NCBI GenBank assembly: GCA_902651635.1 | Contig: CACRSC010000031.1 | Location: 1,060,712 to 1,124,711, forward strand | Direction of reading: 5' to 3' | Source: Mastigamoeba balamuthi | Taxonomy: Eukaryota; Evosea; Mastigamoebida; Mastigamoebidae | DNA length: 64,000 nt | Shown here: positions 34,453 through 46,607 of the stretch, piece by piece | Layout: each line of letters opens with the position of its first letter | How positions within the stretch are numbered: position 1 is the first letter of the stretch | Made by a program: the position numbers and the translations under genes | Notes under the pieces: generated by a model | The model's database searches: none | Told to the model about the DNA's origin: nothing | What the model saw: only the letters and a program-made list of their open reading frames with translations

Positions 34453-35317
34453 ATGTTTCTGTTGGTGGCATTTCTGGTGGGTCGGGTCGATGCCAAGTTG
34501 GGCCGGTCATCTCCATGTCGGTTGCTTGCCCAGAACGTTTGCGAGAGCGCGAGCGCAGAGAGATGGCTCCAAGATCCGACAGCACTCGGGCGACTACCAG
34601 TGCCAGTTGGCGCCCTGCACAAATATCATATCGTTGTGACTGCTGATATCGCATTTAGCAACCGCCCTGCTGCGGAGTGGACCTCTGGTCCTTCCTCTCC
34701 ACCGCCCGAGAAAACGCCTGCGCGCAGAGTGTTCCGCGTGACCGGCGGGGACTTCCTGCTGCAGTGGTCCCACGGCCCCGTGCGCCCCGACGCCAAGCCC
34801 CTGCTGCTGCTGCTGCTGGAGCAGCTGCTGGACGACGGTTATGCGTGCTCAGTAGCGTTTCCTGACGGCGGTGCTGGCCCCGAGCTGCTCCTCTTCAACA
34901 TCACGCGTCTCGCCTCGGAGATGCGCATCTCGCCGCCCGACCTGGACGTCATCCTGCGGGACGTGTTCGAGTCCTCGGACATCGTTCTCGCACACCCGCC
35001 TGTGGCACCACGTACGCGGGCGTGCGGGTTTTCTCGCGTCGGTTTTTCTTGTCGCTTTCTCCGCCCGCTCCGGTTATCACAACGGACAAACAAAAACCTA
35101 CCACCCACGCGGCGCAGTCGGGGATTGCCTCGAGGCCATCACGGACCCGCGCAGGTACCTGTCGGTGATGAACGAGCTCTCTGACGTCGCCCACAGCGGG
35201 TCACCTGCCAACTGCGCTTCGATCCTGAGCTCCCTGCCCGGGAGGTCGCCGCTGGCCGACAAGATCTGCCCGGGCTCCAGGGACCGGGCCATGTCGCGCA
35301 CCTTCACCCTCACCTGA
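34453..35317 (+). CDS. Secreted or lysosomal protein of unknown family
   Basis: Two exons, 34453-35011 and 35118-35317 (GTACGC donor), give 252 aa. The start chosen opens a short signal peptide (MFLLVAFLVGRVDAKLG). The mature part has several Cys, a central FRVTGGDFLLQWSHGPVRP segment, a Leu-rich helix (LLLLLLEQLLDDGY) and one sequon (NITR). Splicing joins HPPVAPL to GDCLEAITDPRRY. The frame is open for 24 more bases upstream to a TTG but lacks an earlier ATG close by. I do not recognise a family; the Cys pattern and signal peptide suggest a small extracellular or lumenal protein. Confidence 0.6.
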
Positions 35318-35386
35318 ACGCCCTGCCCGCGCACGCCACCGCACCCGCCCGCCTGTATCGTACAGCCAACCACACCCGACATCGGT

Positions 35387-37142
35387 TCAACTGTTGATAT
35401 CTCCTGCTGCACCTTGCTCGAGTGTCGTCGGCTGCGCGCGCTGCGGCCTGGGCGCTGCCAGGGGCGGCTTGTAGAGGAAGAACGCGTGGACGATCGAGCA
35501 GACGATGAGCGCGAGGCCCACGACGACGCTGGAGATTACGAGGACGTTGGTCGACCACTTGGTGGTCAGCACCCCGCGCTGCTCGAGGGCGAACGAGATG
35601 ACGCCGAGCAACGGGCAGACGAGGTACCCGGCGTTGAGCAGCGACTCGAAGCGTGCGGCCGTGCTGACGTTACTGTCGTGGCCCAGCTCCATCGAGTAGC
35701 ACAGGCCCGGGTTGTATATCATGGACATCCCCGCGCCCAGCGCGACCTGCCCGGTGACGAGCATCGCGAGGCCGGGCCGCAGCCTGCCCGCGAAGACGAC
35801 GGGCGTCAGGAGGATCGTGGCGAAGCCGCCCAGCAGGCACAGCAGGCCCGCGGCGGTCGTCACGTGGCTGCCGCGCCAGAACCTCGTGAGGCGCCACATG
35901 ACGAGGAAGACGACCGCGCGCGAGAAGAGCCACGCAGACGACGCGAGGGTCTGGTAGCTGTCGCCGACGCCGATGGCGGCGACGACGTCGGGCAGGATCG
36001 GCGGGATGCAGTTGAACACGATGCCGTTGGCCGGCACCAGCCACTTGTACATGACGCTGAGCCTCGCGATCCGCTCGTCGACCGCGTGCGCCCCGGCGGG
36101 GCCGTCGTCGAGCGAGTCGCGCGGCGTGAGCTCGACGAGCCCCACCTCGACGGGGTCCTGCGGCTCGCCCTGGGGCCCGTGCTTGCGCGAGTGCATGTCG
36201 GACAGCGGGTCCGCAGCGGGCGGCGTGACGACGACGACGGGCGAGGCCGAGCGCTCGGCGGGGGCCGCCCCGGACGTGGGGTTCTCGGGGAAGGCCAGCA
36301 GCCAGGGCGCGCACGAGAGCTGGACGAGCGCCATCGAGGCCAGCAGCCACAGGGGCCACCGCGCGATGACCGGCGACACCACGAAGAACGACACGGCGAT
36401 GGAGGAGCTCCACGCCACGCAGTACGCGCTCGTCGCGAACCCCTCGCGCCCCTTCCTCCCCGCAGTGACGTCTGGGGCCGGATCAGCAGCCCGGCGGACG
36501 AGGGGGCAGAGGGAGCAGAGGAGCGCACAGGCCTCGATGATGCACCAGACGGTGTTGGCGCCGAACGAGTAGAGGGGGATGAGGACGAAGAGGACCCAGC
36601 GGCGCGCGTGGGGGTCGCGGTGGCCCTCGGCCAGCTGGTCCACCTCGGGCAGCACGCAGAGCGCCGCCATCAGCGCCCAGACCCCCAGGAACATGCGCCT
36701 CGCGCTCACCCTCCGCTGGACGCGCGCGGAGATCAGCGGCGCCGGCAGCCCCATCGCCGCCTGTGACGTGTGCGGTGACGTGTGAGCGCCGGGGAAAAAT
36801 AAGATGGACGGGAAGCGGGAGGAGGCAGTGACCTCAACGAGCGCCAGCACGTAGCGCTCCATTGTGGACAGCAGGTAGAAGCCTGCGGGTGGGGATGCCC
36901 TGAGCGAGAGGAGGGGGTGGGGGCAGTGGGCAGTGCGGACTTTTGGCGGGGAAGTACGAGGTGACGCTGACGACGGAGCTCACAAAGGCAAAGTCGGTGG
37001 TGAGGCCCAGGACGGACCACAGGGGCGCCGCGCCCTGGTGGCCCTTGAGCCCGGCCGACGAGACAACAGCCCCGGCACTCAGCGAGGTGGACATCGGTCC
37101 GTTTCTTGCGGGTCTCTCGGTACAGATTCCTGGTGTCGTCAT
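35387..37142 (-). CDS. Major facilitator superfamily transporter
   Basis: Three exons, 37142-36941, 36882-36833 and 36760-35387, give 541 aa. The hydrophobic pattern fits 12 transmembrane helices in two halves of six separated by a charged loop (about residues 270-345; contains SRKHGPQGEPQDPVEVGLVE). The first helix lies in exon 1 (WSVLGLTTDFAFVSSVVSV), the second begins in the 50-nt exon 2 (FYLLSTMERYVLALVE). An RVSARRM loop between helices 2 and 3 is like the MFS GxxxDRxGRR region. Later helices include AAGLLCLLGGFATILLTPVV and VLVISSVVVGLALIVCSIV. The substrate cannot be inferred. ATG at 37142 is the first in frame; a second Met is at residue 17. Confidence 0.75.
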
Positions 37143-37350
37143 AATCTCTCCCTTCTGATTTACTCGGGGAAAAAAACTAACAAGCATCCCCAGAGAGACT
37201 CGCAGCAAGCAACTCACGGGGCTCAGAGATGCGCCTGAGGATTGTGCAATCGTATGCCGATGTTTATGTACTCTCCGCAGTTTCCCATCGAATAGCGAGG
37301 AGTGTGCAAACAAAGGGAGGGGAGGAAGAGGGGAAAACTGTTGGCGGGTA

Positions 37351-40300
37351 TTACTTAGAGGCCCCGATTGAGTCGAGGGCCTCGAGCCTCGGCGCTGCCG
37401 TCTCGGCCTTGGGCACCGACGTCAGACCCTCTGGCAGCGCCTGGGCCTTCTGCGGCACGGGGGCCGCCGTCACCGTCTCGGCCGACTCCTTGAGCGTCGC
37501 CAGCAGCGTGTGGTTGTCGACCTTGGTGCCCACCTGCACCAGCAGCGTCGCCACCGAGCCCGCGTACGGCGCGACGACCTGCACCTCCATCTTCATCGCG
37601 GCGACGCTCATCAGCAGCGCGCCCTTGGCCACCTTGTCGCCGACGCGCACGTAGATCCGGTCGACGACGCCCGGCAGGGGCGACGGGATGTGCGACCTGT
37701 CCGCGGGGTTGGCGCGGACGGTGCCCGCCAGGTCGCCGCTGGCCGACGCGCGCGTCTCCTTGAGCTTGAACTCGTGCGTCGCCTTGTCGTCGATCTTCCA
37801 GACGATCGTGCGCGTGTTCTCGTTGCTGAGCGGCCCGACGCGCTGCAGAGTGAGCCTGACGCGCTGGCCAGTCGTCACGTGGCTGAACTCCACAGTGGCC
37901 CCGATCTTCATGCCGAAGAGGAACTGGAACGTCGGCAGCGACATGAGCAGCTCGCCGCCGAACTTGCGTGTGTACGCGATGAAGTTGTCAAACTCCTTGG
38001 GGTACAGCAGCGACGTGATGAGCTGCTCGTCGGTGATCTGCATGCCGTGCTTGGCTGCGAGCTCCGCGCGCTCCTTCTCCATGTCGACCGGGGGCAGCAG
38101 GGCGCCCGGGCGGCCCACATTGGGCTTCTGGCCCTTGAGGATCTTCTCCGCCAGGTGCGCCGGCAGCCCGTGGTGCGGGAACCCGAGGTTGCCCTTGAAC
38201 AGGTTAACGACGCTCTGCGGCCAGTCGATCTCCTGGGCGCGCTCGACGACGTCCTTGACCGTCAGGTTCTTGTTGATCATGAACAGCGCCACTGCAGGAG
38301 AAAGAGGCCGTTAAGAGCGCCTGTGTCCCGCGGGGTTGCTGAAAGACGCACTGTCGCCGACACACTTGCTCGACGGGGTGACCTTGATGATGTCGCCAAA
38401 GAGCCTGTTGACGTCGCGGTACATGTCGAGGACCTCGCCCCAGCGGTGCCATATGCCCAGCGACTTGCACTGGGCGCTGAGGTTGCTGTACTGGCCGCCA
38501 GGGATCTGGTGCTCGTACACACGCGCCGTGCCAGAGCGCAGCCCGCTCTCGAACGGGAAGTACGTCGCGCGGATGTTGTGCCACAGCAGGTCGAGCTTCT
38601 CGAGCGTGAGGAAGTCGATCTCGGGGTCGTGCTCCTGGCCGGCCATCGACGCGAGGAACGCGTTCATGCTCGGCTGCGACGTGGTGTCCGACATGCTCGC
38701 CGTCGCGAGGTCGATGATGGCGCACCCGGAACGCGCCATGTCGATCGCCGACGTGAGCGCGGCGCTGCTCGTGTTGTGCGTGTGGAAGTGCACGGGCAGG
38801 TCCGTCACGGTGCGCAGCGCCTCGAGGAACGGGCGCGCCATCTGCGGCCTGAACAGGCCGGCCATATCCTTGACACCGATGATGTGCGCGCCGCAGTCGG
38901 TAATCTGCTTGGCGACGGTCTTGTAGTACTCGAGCGTGTAGGTCTTCTCCTCGGGGTCGAGGAAGTTGCCCGTGAAACACACGCAGACCTCGCAGAGCTT
39001 GCCGAACTCCTTGGCCGCGTCGATGCAGACGCGCATCTGGTCGATGTCGTTGAAGCAGTCGAAGATGCGGAACACGTCGATGCCGTTGAGGGCGGCCAGA
39101 CGGATGAACTCGCGGATCACGTTGTCCGGGTAGCTCTTGTAGCCGACAGCGTTGGCGCCCCTGACCAGCATCTGGAAGCAGATGTTCGGGATCCTGCGAG
39201 GGGGACGGTTAACCCAGAAAACCGTGGCACTCGACTCTTCGAGGTCCGTACTTCTTGCGCAGCAGGCGCAGGCGCTGGAACGGGTCCTCGTGGAGGAACT
39301 GCAGGCAGACATCGAACGTGGCGCCTCCCCAGACCTCGAGCGAGAAGGCCTTGCGCAGGGCGACCGAGGTCTCCTCGGCAGCCGCGAGCAGGTCCGACGT
39401 GCGCACGCGGGTCGCGAGCAGCGACTGGTGGGCGTCTCTCATCGTGGTGTCGGTGATCAGCACCCTCGGGCGCTGCTTGAGCCACTGCACCACGGCCGCT
39501 GGGCCCTGGTGGTCCAGGATCCACTTGGCCGTGTCCTCCCTCCCCTCCTCGCTACGCGCAATGCGAGTCAACCCCAGGTGGAAAGCTGAGGCGGGACGTG
39601 GGGGGTCACTCACATGAGGGACATGTTCTCCGGCTTGATGGGGACGATGGGAATGACGTCCGAGGGTACCTGAGTGTACAGGATCGAGTTGGGGCCGTTG
39701 ACGACCGTCTCGGCGATGAAGTGCGCGATGCCGTCTACGTCCTTCTCGACCACGGCCTTCTCGTGCGCGTTCCTCGACGACCTGGTCGGCTGCAGCGACG
39801 GCGATGCGCCGGGCGACGGGGTCGGCGCGTGCTCGGCCGAGAAGCGGCCCATGCGGCGGAACCTGTGGAAACGGCGGTCGACAAGCTCGGTTGTGCTGAA
39901 GCGCTGCAGGTCGCCCAGCGCGCGGCGGAAGTACTCGCGCACGTAGCCCATGGTCTTGGGGCAGTTCTTGTACGTGTCGCCGGGCTGCTCCCAGATGACG
40001 TCGTCGATGACGCCGAGGTTGAGCAGGTCCGTCGGGTAGATCTTCTGGCACGCCGCGATGGTCCTGCAGTCCTGCGGGAACTTGGCGACCTTCTCCTCGT
40101 CGCTGCGGTAGCGGCAGAGGATCGACGAGGCGCCCTCTGGCGTGATGACACCGTAGTAGCTCTCGCTCAGCATGCCGATGCGGTCGCCCATCGCGAGCGC
40201 GAGCGCGCCGCCGCTGCCGCCCTCGCCGACAAAGAGGGTGACGATCGGGACGGTGAGCCCGGCCATGGTGATCAGGTTCGTGGCGATGGCCTCGCCCTGG

Positions 40301-43122
40301 CCCTCGCGCTCGCTGCTGAACGACGGGTACGCGCCGGGGGTGTCGACGAGCGTGAACGCGGGCACGCCAAAGTGCTCCGCGAGCTCGAAGAGGCGCTTGG
40401 CGGTGCGGTAGCCCGCGGGCTCAGCCATGCCGAAGTTGGCCTCCTTCATCGAGATGGGGTCGTGGCCCTTGTGCATCGCGATGACGACAACGGGGCTGCC
40501 CTCGAACAGCGCGATGCCTCCGCGGATGCAGCGGTCGTACCCGACACGGCCGTCGCCGCTGAGCTCGACGAACCCCTCGAAGATGTCGTTGACGATGTCC
40601 TGCGACTGCACGCGGTCGTTGGCGCGCGCGCGGCTGTAGTCGGGCGCGTGGTTCTCGGGCTTCTCTCCCAGCGGCGGCAGCGGCGCGGGCGACACGCTCC
40701 CGGGCGTCAGGGCCACCGGCGGGACCGGCGAGGACCCCAGCATCGGCGAGTGGCCGTTGGGGGTCAGCGACGCCGACGAGGGGGTGTTGACCGCGGGCGT
40801 CAGGCGCTGCGCACGCGTCGGCTGCAGCGGGCGCGGGATGAGGATGTTGAGGATGCGGCCGATGGCCTGGTCGGCCTCGGCCTCGGAGTCGACGAGCAGG
40901 TCGAGCTGGCCGTGGTGCAGTGCCATCGTGGCCGACTGGAAGCCCGGGGGGCAGTCCCTGTCGTACGCCGCCTGGTCCATCTTGTACACGGTGTTCAGGA
41001 TGACGCCTGAGAGAGCACGGTCCGTTAGGGACACGTCATCGACCCCAGAAAACATACAGCCCAACGGCCTTCTTCACACAGGTTGGTATTTCCTGATGGG
41101 CGGCCCGAGAAACCCTTGGGTGTGGGCGGGTAAGCTGCCAGGGAAAACGCGGTTTGACATTGGGCAGTAGGATCACGCGCAACGGGGAGGCACAGTATCA
41201 TACTGTCACAGCAGTCGCGATGTCGAACCGCCGGGGCACAGTCACATTTATCCGTGCGNATGGGGTCGTGGCCCTTGTGCATCTCGATGACGACAACGGG
41301 GCTGCCCTCGAACAGCGCGATGCCTCCGCGGATGCAGCGGTCGTACCCGACACGGCCGTCGCCGCTGAGCTCGACGAACCCCTCGAAGATGTCGTTGACG
41401 ATGTCCTGCGACTGCACGCGGTCGTTGGCGCGCGCGCGGCTGTAGTCGGGCGCGTGGTTCTCGGGCTTCTCTCCCAGCGGCGGCAGCGGCGCGGGCGACA
41501 CGCTCCCGGGCGTCAGGGCCACCGGCGGGACCGGCGAGGACCCCAGCATCGGCGAGTGGCCGTTGGGGGTCAGCGACGCCGACGAGGGGGTGTTGACCGC
41601 GGGCGTCAGGCGCTGCGCACGCGTCGGCTGCAGCGGGCGCGGGATGAGGATGTTGAGGATGCGGCCGATGGCCTGGTCGGCCTCGGCCTCGGAGTCGACG
41701 AGCAGGTCGAGCTGGCCGTGGTGCAGTGCCATCGTGGCCGACTGGAAGCCCGGGGGGCAGTCCCTGTCGTACGCCGCCTGGTCCATCTTGTACACGGTGT
41801 TCAGGATGACGCCTGAGAGAGCACGGTCCGTTAGGGACACGTCATCGACCCCAGAAAACATACAGCCCAACGGCCTTCTTCACACAGGTTGGTATTTCCT
41901 GATGGGCGGCCCGAGAAACCCTTGGGTGTGGGCGGGTAAGCTGCCAGGGAAAACGCGGTTTGACATTGGGCAGTAGGATCACGCGCAACGGGGAGGCACA
42001 GTATCATACTGTCACAGCAGTCGCGATGTCGAACCGCCGGGGCACAGTCACATTTATCCGTGCGAGAGAAACCGTACAGTCACCATACAATAATTTTGGG
42101 GAACAAAGTGATGGGAAATGAAAGGGGATGATGGTAATAGGAGAGGGAGAGGAGATCGCAGAGAGATCGGGGGACGAGGGTTCCGCGGGAAAGCAAGGGG
42201 ACGAAGGGGGACGTACTCTCGCCGGCGAAGCCGATACGTGCGGAACGGACGCCGATGCGGATGTCGCCCTGCATGGCGTACGACGCCGTGGTGCCGCCAA
42301 ACGTGGGATCGAGCAGCAGGTTGATGAACGGCTTGCGCGTCGCCTCCTTGAACTTGCGCACCATCACCGACACCTTCGCCATCTGCATGAGCGCCAGCGT
42401 GCCCTCTGCGTTGTTTGGGTCGCCCAGTCAGACGAGTCCCACACTTCCCCAAACGACGTAAACAAAACAAAAGAGAACAAACCACGCGGCGGGAGGCAGC
42501 GCGTGGAATGCGGCGAGGAGGGCGAGTGGCTGCGGGACCTTGCATGCGGGCGCCGCCCGAGCGCGAGACGATGACAACGGGGATGCCGAGCTCGATGGCC
42601 TTCTCGAAGCCGCGGCAGAACTTCTCGCCCTCGGCGCACCCGAGCGACCCGCCGATGAAGTGGTACTCGTGGGCCATCCACATCACGTCGATGCCCTGCC
42701 CGGAGGAACCGCGCGCATTGCATGTTAGAGGAGCGGCCACCGGCGCTGAGAGAGGGGGCTCGCCCCCTCCCTCGGTTGGTTCGAGAAAAAACGAGCTTAT
42801 GAGCAAACAGGCAAAATAACAGCGGGCGCGGCGTCGAGGCCGAAATTGGTGTGTGCGGGCAGTACCGCAGGCGCCCAAACCGCGAAATTAAGCAGGCGCG
42901 GGGCATGGCGGTGGGGGGGTGTGGGCACGGGGGGAAGGGAGGGGGGGTGCCTGGGCACGCGGGACGGACATTGAGCTGGCGGATACGGCAGGAGACGCCG
43001 CAGTACTTGCCCACGGCGGCGCTCTGGACCTCGAGCTGCTGGGCGTAGGAGCGGCCGTTGAACGAGAAGCCCAGGAAGTCGCACGACGCGATGGTGTTGA
43101 ACAACTCCTCCCCTTCCGCCAT
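37351..43122 (-). CDS. Multidomain biotin-dependent transcarboxylase (AccD-AccA-PYC CT-biotinyl), no biotin carboxylase
   Basis: Seven exons (43122-42970, 42695-42539, 42405-42217, 41006-39614, 39551-39231, 39193-38352, 38291-37351) give 1,331 aa with no stop, provided only one copy of the repeat at 40454-42064 is counted. Domains: AccD-like carboxyltransferase (about 1-210; [20 protein letters not shown]), AccA-like (about 290-600; [29 protein letters not shown]), the pyruvate carboxylase/oxaloacetate decarboxylase CT domain (about 640-1010; [28 protein letters not shown]), PYC_OADA (about 1020-1170) and a biotinyl domain with AAMKMEV, Lys 1252. No ATP-grasp biotin carboxylase is present. 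The architecture matches the Giardia/Entamoeba enzyme thought to swap carboxyl between oxaloacetate and acetyl-CoA, making pyruvate and malonyl-CoA without ATP. Likely cytosolic; no targeting peptide. Confidence 0.92.
40454..42064. repeat. 805-bp direct duplication flanking a single N (probable assembly join)
   Basis: Bases 40454-41258 recur at 41260-42064 (offset 806) with one difference noticed (GCATCGCGATG versus GCATCTCGATG, Ala/Glu). The copies abut a lone n at 41259. The copy boundary cuts the AccA exon of the transcarboxylase mid-codon, and only one copy gives an intact gene. This pattern is expected when two overlapping contig ends are placed side by side without merging. Confidence 0.9.
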
Positions 43123-43664
43123 TCTGACTCAGTCCTGGTGCGTTCTGCGCGAGTCTTTTTTTCCTTCTGACTGCGTGGGATGAATCGGTAGGCTGCTGTC
43201 AGCAGTGCAGGTTGACAATCTTTTTGGGCCGATCAGCGGAATCGGGAGGGGCGCACATCCGAGTGTTCCTGAAGCTGGGCGAATGCGGGTGTGCCCGGGG
43301 AGCGAGTGCTGCCGCTTCGTGGCCTAGAGCGAAAGCGGGATTTTATATTTGTGAAGGCCAGTGTGTACGAGTCTTACAGTGCCGTTATCACCACCAACGT
43401 GGCTCAGACGTAGTCACCACCTCGCCGGTGGTCAAAAAACCTACGCGCCCAGCTTGCTCCCGCCCGCGCCCCACCCACCCCGCCCGCGTGCCCCCGTCGG
43501 GACACCCTCGCCCCCGCCGCCCCAGAGACCCGCATGGACGTCAGAACCAGTCATGGCCAAAGTCCTTTTTTGAGTGCGACACGTGGGCGGGGAAAACAGG
43601 CGAGGGGATATTTCTGCCTGTTGGGGGCGACGAAGGCAGCAGCGGGGGGTCACGATGACGGGAT
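43123..43664. other. Intergenic, about 540 bp
   Basis: Upstream of the transcarboxylase start and downstream of the COPI zeta stop. C-rich stretch at 43440-43520. No gene, RNA or repeat that I can support. Confidence 0.4.
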
Positions 43665-44402
43665 TTATCTGAGCGCCTTGACGATCTGGTCGCGCGCGGT
43701 GTGCAGCGCCTGCGAGATCGTCTGCTCCGAGAGGCCCGAGTCGCTGTCGGCGTTCTTCATCGACGCGCGCTGGGCGATCAGGCCCGGGTCGGTCTCGAGG
43801 ACGATCCTGCAGAGATTCGGAGATATCAGTGATCCAATGGGGAATTCCGGAAATATCTACCCCTCGTCAACGAGCTCGTCGATGACCAGCAGAACGGTGT
43901 CGAGCGAGTCCTGCATCGAGCGGCGGTCGACCTGGCCGTGGAGGACGATCGCGAGGGCGTCGCACAGCGCGTTGAGAGCCGAGAGGAGCAGCAGCTCGTT
44001 CTCGTCCTGCGAGCCGATCAGGAACACGTGCGTGTCGCCCGCGGGCTTGTACAGCACGAGCAGGTTGTCGACCACGAGCACCTCACCTGCAATTCGAGGG
44101 TGCGTCACGTCACTCCACGTCAGGGGGAAAACCAAAAGCAAATATCTCGGCGCAAAATATCCACCATCCGACAGCGTGGCATCGAGCGTAGATACGAGTA
44201 CAAATCGGGGGGGATCGCGCGTCCAGTGGAATGGGCGGCGGGAGGGATGGAGGACGCAACTGGCCTGGCGGGTGGTCTTGTCGCGCAGCCTCTTCTCGAG
44301 GTTCTTCTGGTCCCTGACGAGCTGCAGGTCGGGCGCGAAGTACTTGGACGCGATGCGCTGGCCCTCGCCGTCGAGGATGGCGATGCCCTTGACCGAGTAC
44401 AT
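43665..44402 (-). CDS. Coatomer subunit zeta (COPI)
   Basis: Three exons, 44402-44261, 44086-43861 and 43806-43665, give 169 aa, about the usual size. Longin-fold small subunit of the COPI F-subcomplex for Golgi-ER vesicle transport. Seen: MYSVKGIAILDGEGQRIASK at the start, YFAPDLQLVRDQKNLEKRL, VVDNLLVLYKPAGDTHVFLI, SQDENELLLLSALNALCDAL, then DSLDTVLLVIDELVDEG and IVLETDPGLIAQRASMKN, ending SEQTISQALHTARDQIVKAL. The second junction restores DEG|IVLETDP exactly as in animal and plant zeta. Donors GTTGCG and GTAGAT. Confidence 0.95.
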
Positions 44403-44774
44403 CGCGCACGTCTGCCGCCGTTTGGGTTAAGTGCGCGCGGTCGTTGTGGTTTAACTAAAAGCCCCCGTGAATTGGCTCGAGGGGCCCGCCCGCTGTTTCT
44501 CGAAACGCGGGGGGCGCGCCCGGGAGGGGGGACCGCGGCTGAAGAGCGCCAGGAGGTACGCACGAGCTGGAACTTGGCAAACGCCGGCCTGGCGCCCGAC
44601 TGGTCAAACATTCTCTCGTGTCGAGTTTGCGCGGTTTGTTTGCGTGGATCGATCGGTGCCCGAGATATTTGCCCCAGAGAATCTGCTGGCTGATAATTGT
44701 AGAATTCTCGGCCCGCGCCCAGCGCACACGCGACCCCACCAGAGCCCGCGCTCTCCGCACCGCCCGGTCCCAGA
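44403..44774. other. Divergent promoter, COPI zeta and PHAF1 genes
   Basis: About 370 bp. AT-rich part near 44660-44710 (GAGATATTTGCCC, GATAATTGTAGAATTC), 65-115 bp before the PHAF1 ATG. No coding frame convincing. Confidence 0.4.
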
Positions 44775-46414
44775 ATGGCGATGGAGCTTGAGATCGTGCC
44801 CTCCGTCTCGGCGGGCCCCTTCAAGCTCGGTCCGCAGCTCTCGGGGAGAGGCGGCCTCTCTCGTTGTCCCCCTTCCTCTGACCGCCGCCCTCCTCCCGCG
44901 CGCAGGTCAGCCGATCCAGGACGCGATCCAGTGCCTCCACGGCATGCTGAACATAGTCTCCGCAGTCGACATCAAGTACAACGACTCGGTTGAGCATTCG
45001 CCCCGTCCTCTCCCCACGTTTCTCCCTCTCTCCTTCGCTGGGGCTCACTGAGACGGCGGCTCTCAGGACCCGCTGGCGCACGACCTGCTCGTCGAGCTGC
45101 CCAACCAGGGCGTGCTGCTGAGGTTCGACAGCGAGTCGCAGCGCCTGCGCCTCGTGGAGCTCTTCCGCCCGCACCGCGTGCGCTTCCGCTACTGCGGCAC
45201 CGTCTTCCACTGCCCCTCGTCGAGCGACACAGCGTCTCCGGCCGTCCCCTTTGACGAGTGGGCCCCTCCCCCAGAACCCCCCGCGCCCCTTGAGGCGGGG
45301 CGGTGCACTGACTCGAGGGGTGCTGGGGACCTCGCCGCACAGGACCGGGGGCCTCGGGGTGGCTGCGCCCGTGATGCCCACGTTCGTCAACGTGTACCAG
45401 AGGTTCGGGCCGTCGTACCCGGGCGAGTTCTCGCCGGATTGCTCGAGCTACACCCTCAACTACCCCGGCGTCTCGTTCCGCTTCCCCATACCCCCGCAGT
45501 TCCGCGAGCAGTACCGCCAGCGCCGCACGACGGGAGGTGCTCCCCCACCGAGTCGCGACGCCCGCATTCTGACCGCTCTCTGCAGAGACGGAGCACCCCA
45601 TCGAGTTCCCTGACGGGAGGTCCGCGCTGGCCTGCCGCGTGTGCGTGTACCTGGGGAGGGACGCCAAGGGGGCAGTGCTGCCCCCGCTGCCGGCCACGTC
45701 GCGCTACTGGGAGTCGGTCGTCGTGAAGCTCTCGCAGGGGCTGACCTTCACGGGCCGCAACTGCTCGATCTCGTTTGGCGCGAGCGTGCAGGACGTCCTG
45801 AGCTACCTCGGGCAGCCCGGAGAGGTGTTCTACAAGGAGGACGACAAGCTCAGGATCCACTCGACGCCGTCGCCCAGCGAGGGCGGCCGCGGGGACTACT
45901 TCTACAACTACTACTCGCTGGGCATCGACCTGCTCTTCGACCGCTCGTCGCACGCGGTGAAGAAGTTTGTTCTGCACTGCAACTTCCCGAACCACCACGA
46001 CTTCAACATGTCAGAGGCGCGTTGGGCCTGCACGGTCTCACAAGCATCGCCCCCACCCGCAGGTACGCCAAGTGCAACTTCGCCATCAACGTCGTGCGGA
46101 CTGTAGACGGAGACGAAGTGAGCTCGTGGATAAGCCCGGACACCAAGGCACGCAGTGCGGGTATGCGCGCAACAACTAACACGGTCCGAATAGTGGCCGC
46201 AGGTGCAGAACGCTCTGGGGACGACCGGGAAGCCGCTTGTCAACAACAAGGGGTCCTACGAGAGCCCATTCGGCCCCACGTACTTCTACGGCTACAGGGA
46301 CGTCATCTTTGAGGTAACTGCAAACTTGTATTGTTGTTCCCCTGCTCACTAGTTGCACAGGTGCTTCCTAACGGACACATAGCAAGTGTTTGCCTGTTCA
46401 AGGTGGATTCTTGA
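44775..46414 (+). CDS. PHAF1 (C16orf70/UPF0183) homologue
   Basis: Eight exons, 44775-44829, 44906-44988, 45067-45257, 45343-45536, 45586-46009, 46063-46117, 46194-46313, 46361-46414, give 391 aa in phase. Human PHAF1 binds BCAS3 and joins phagophore membranes in selective autophagy. The whole length aligns: MAMELEIVPSVSAG at the start, IKYNDSDPLAHDLLVELPNQ, LLRFDSESQRLRLVELF, VRFRYCGTVFH, the block GASVQDVLSYLGQPGEVFYK, DKLRIHSTPSP, GDYFYNYYSLGIDLLFD, KKFVLHCNFPNHHDFN, and the C-terminal GPTYFYGYRDVIFEVLPNGH, IASVCLFKVDS. No membrane segment. This exon-rich model (seven introns in 1.6 kb) was fixed using similarity. Confidence 0.92.
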
Positions 46415-46607
46415 AACACAGCAACACTATACACTAGAACAACAGATCTTTCTTGTGAACTACACAATTGAACCAAAAAGCCACTTGTCCATTTGCGATT
46501 GGCATCGAAATGAGCGCTAACCGAGACCAAAGGGATTAAGAACAGCAATCCTGATAAGCTGATGTAAGGGTTGCCGTCTCAGCACAGCTCTCCCGTGTTG
46601 CCTGCCT

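Noticed and set aside
41025-41870. Second gene copy of the AccA-like region
   Set aside because: Generated by the 805-bp duplication around an N; treated as assembly artefact.
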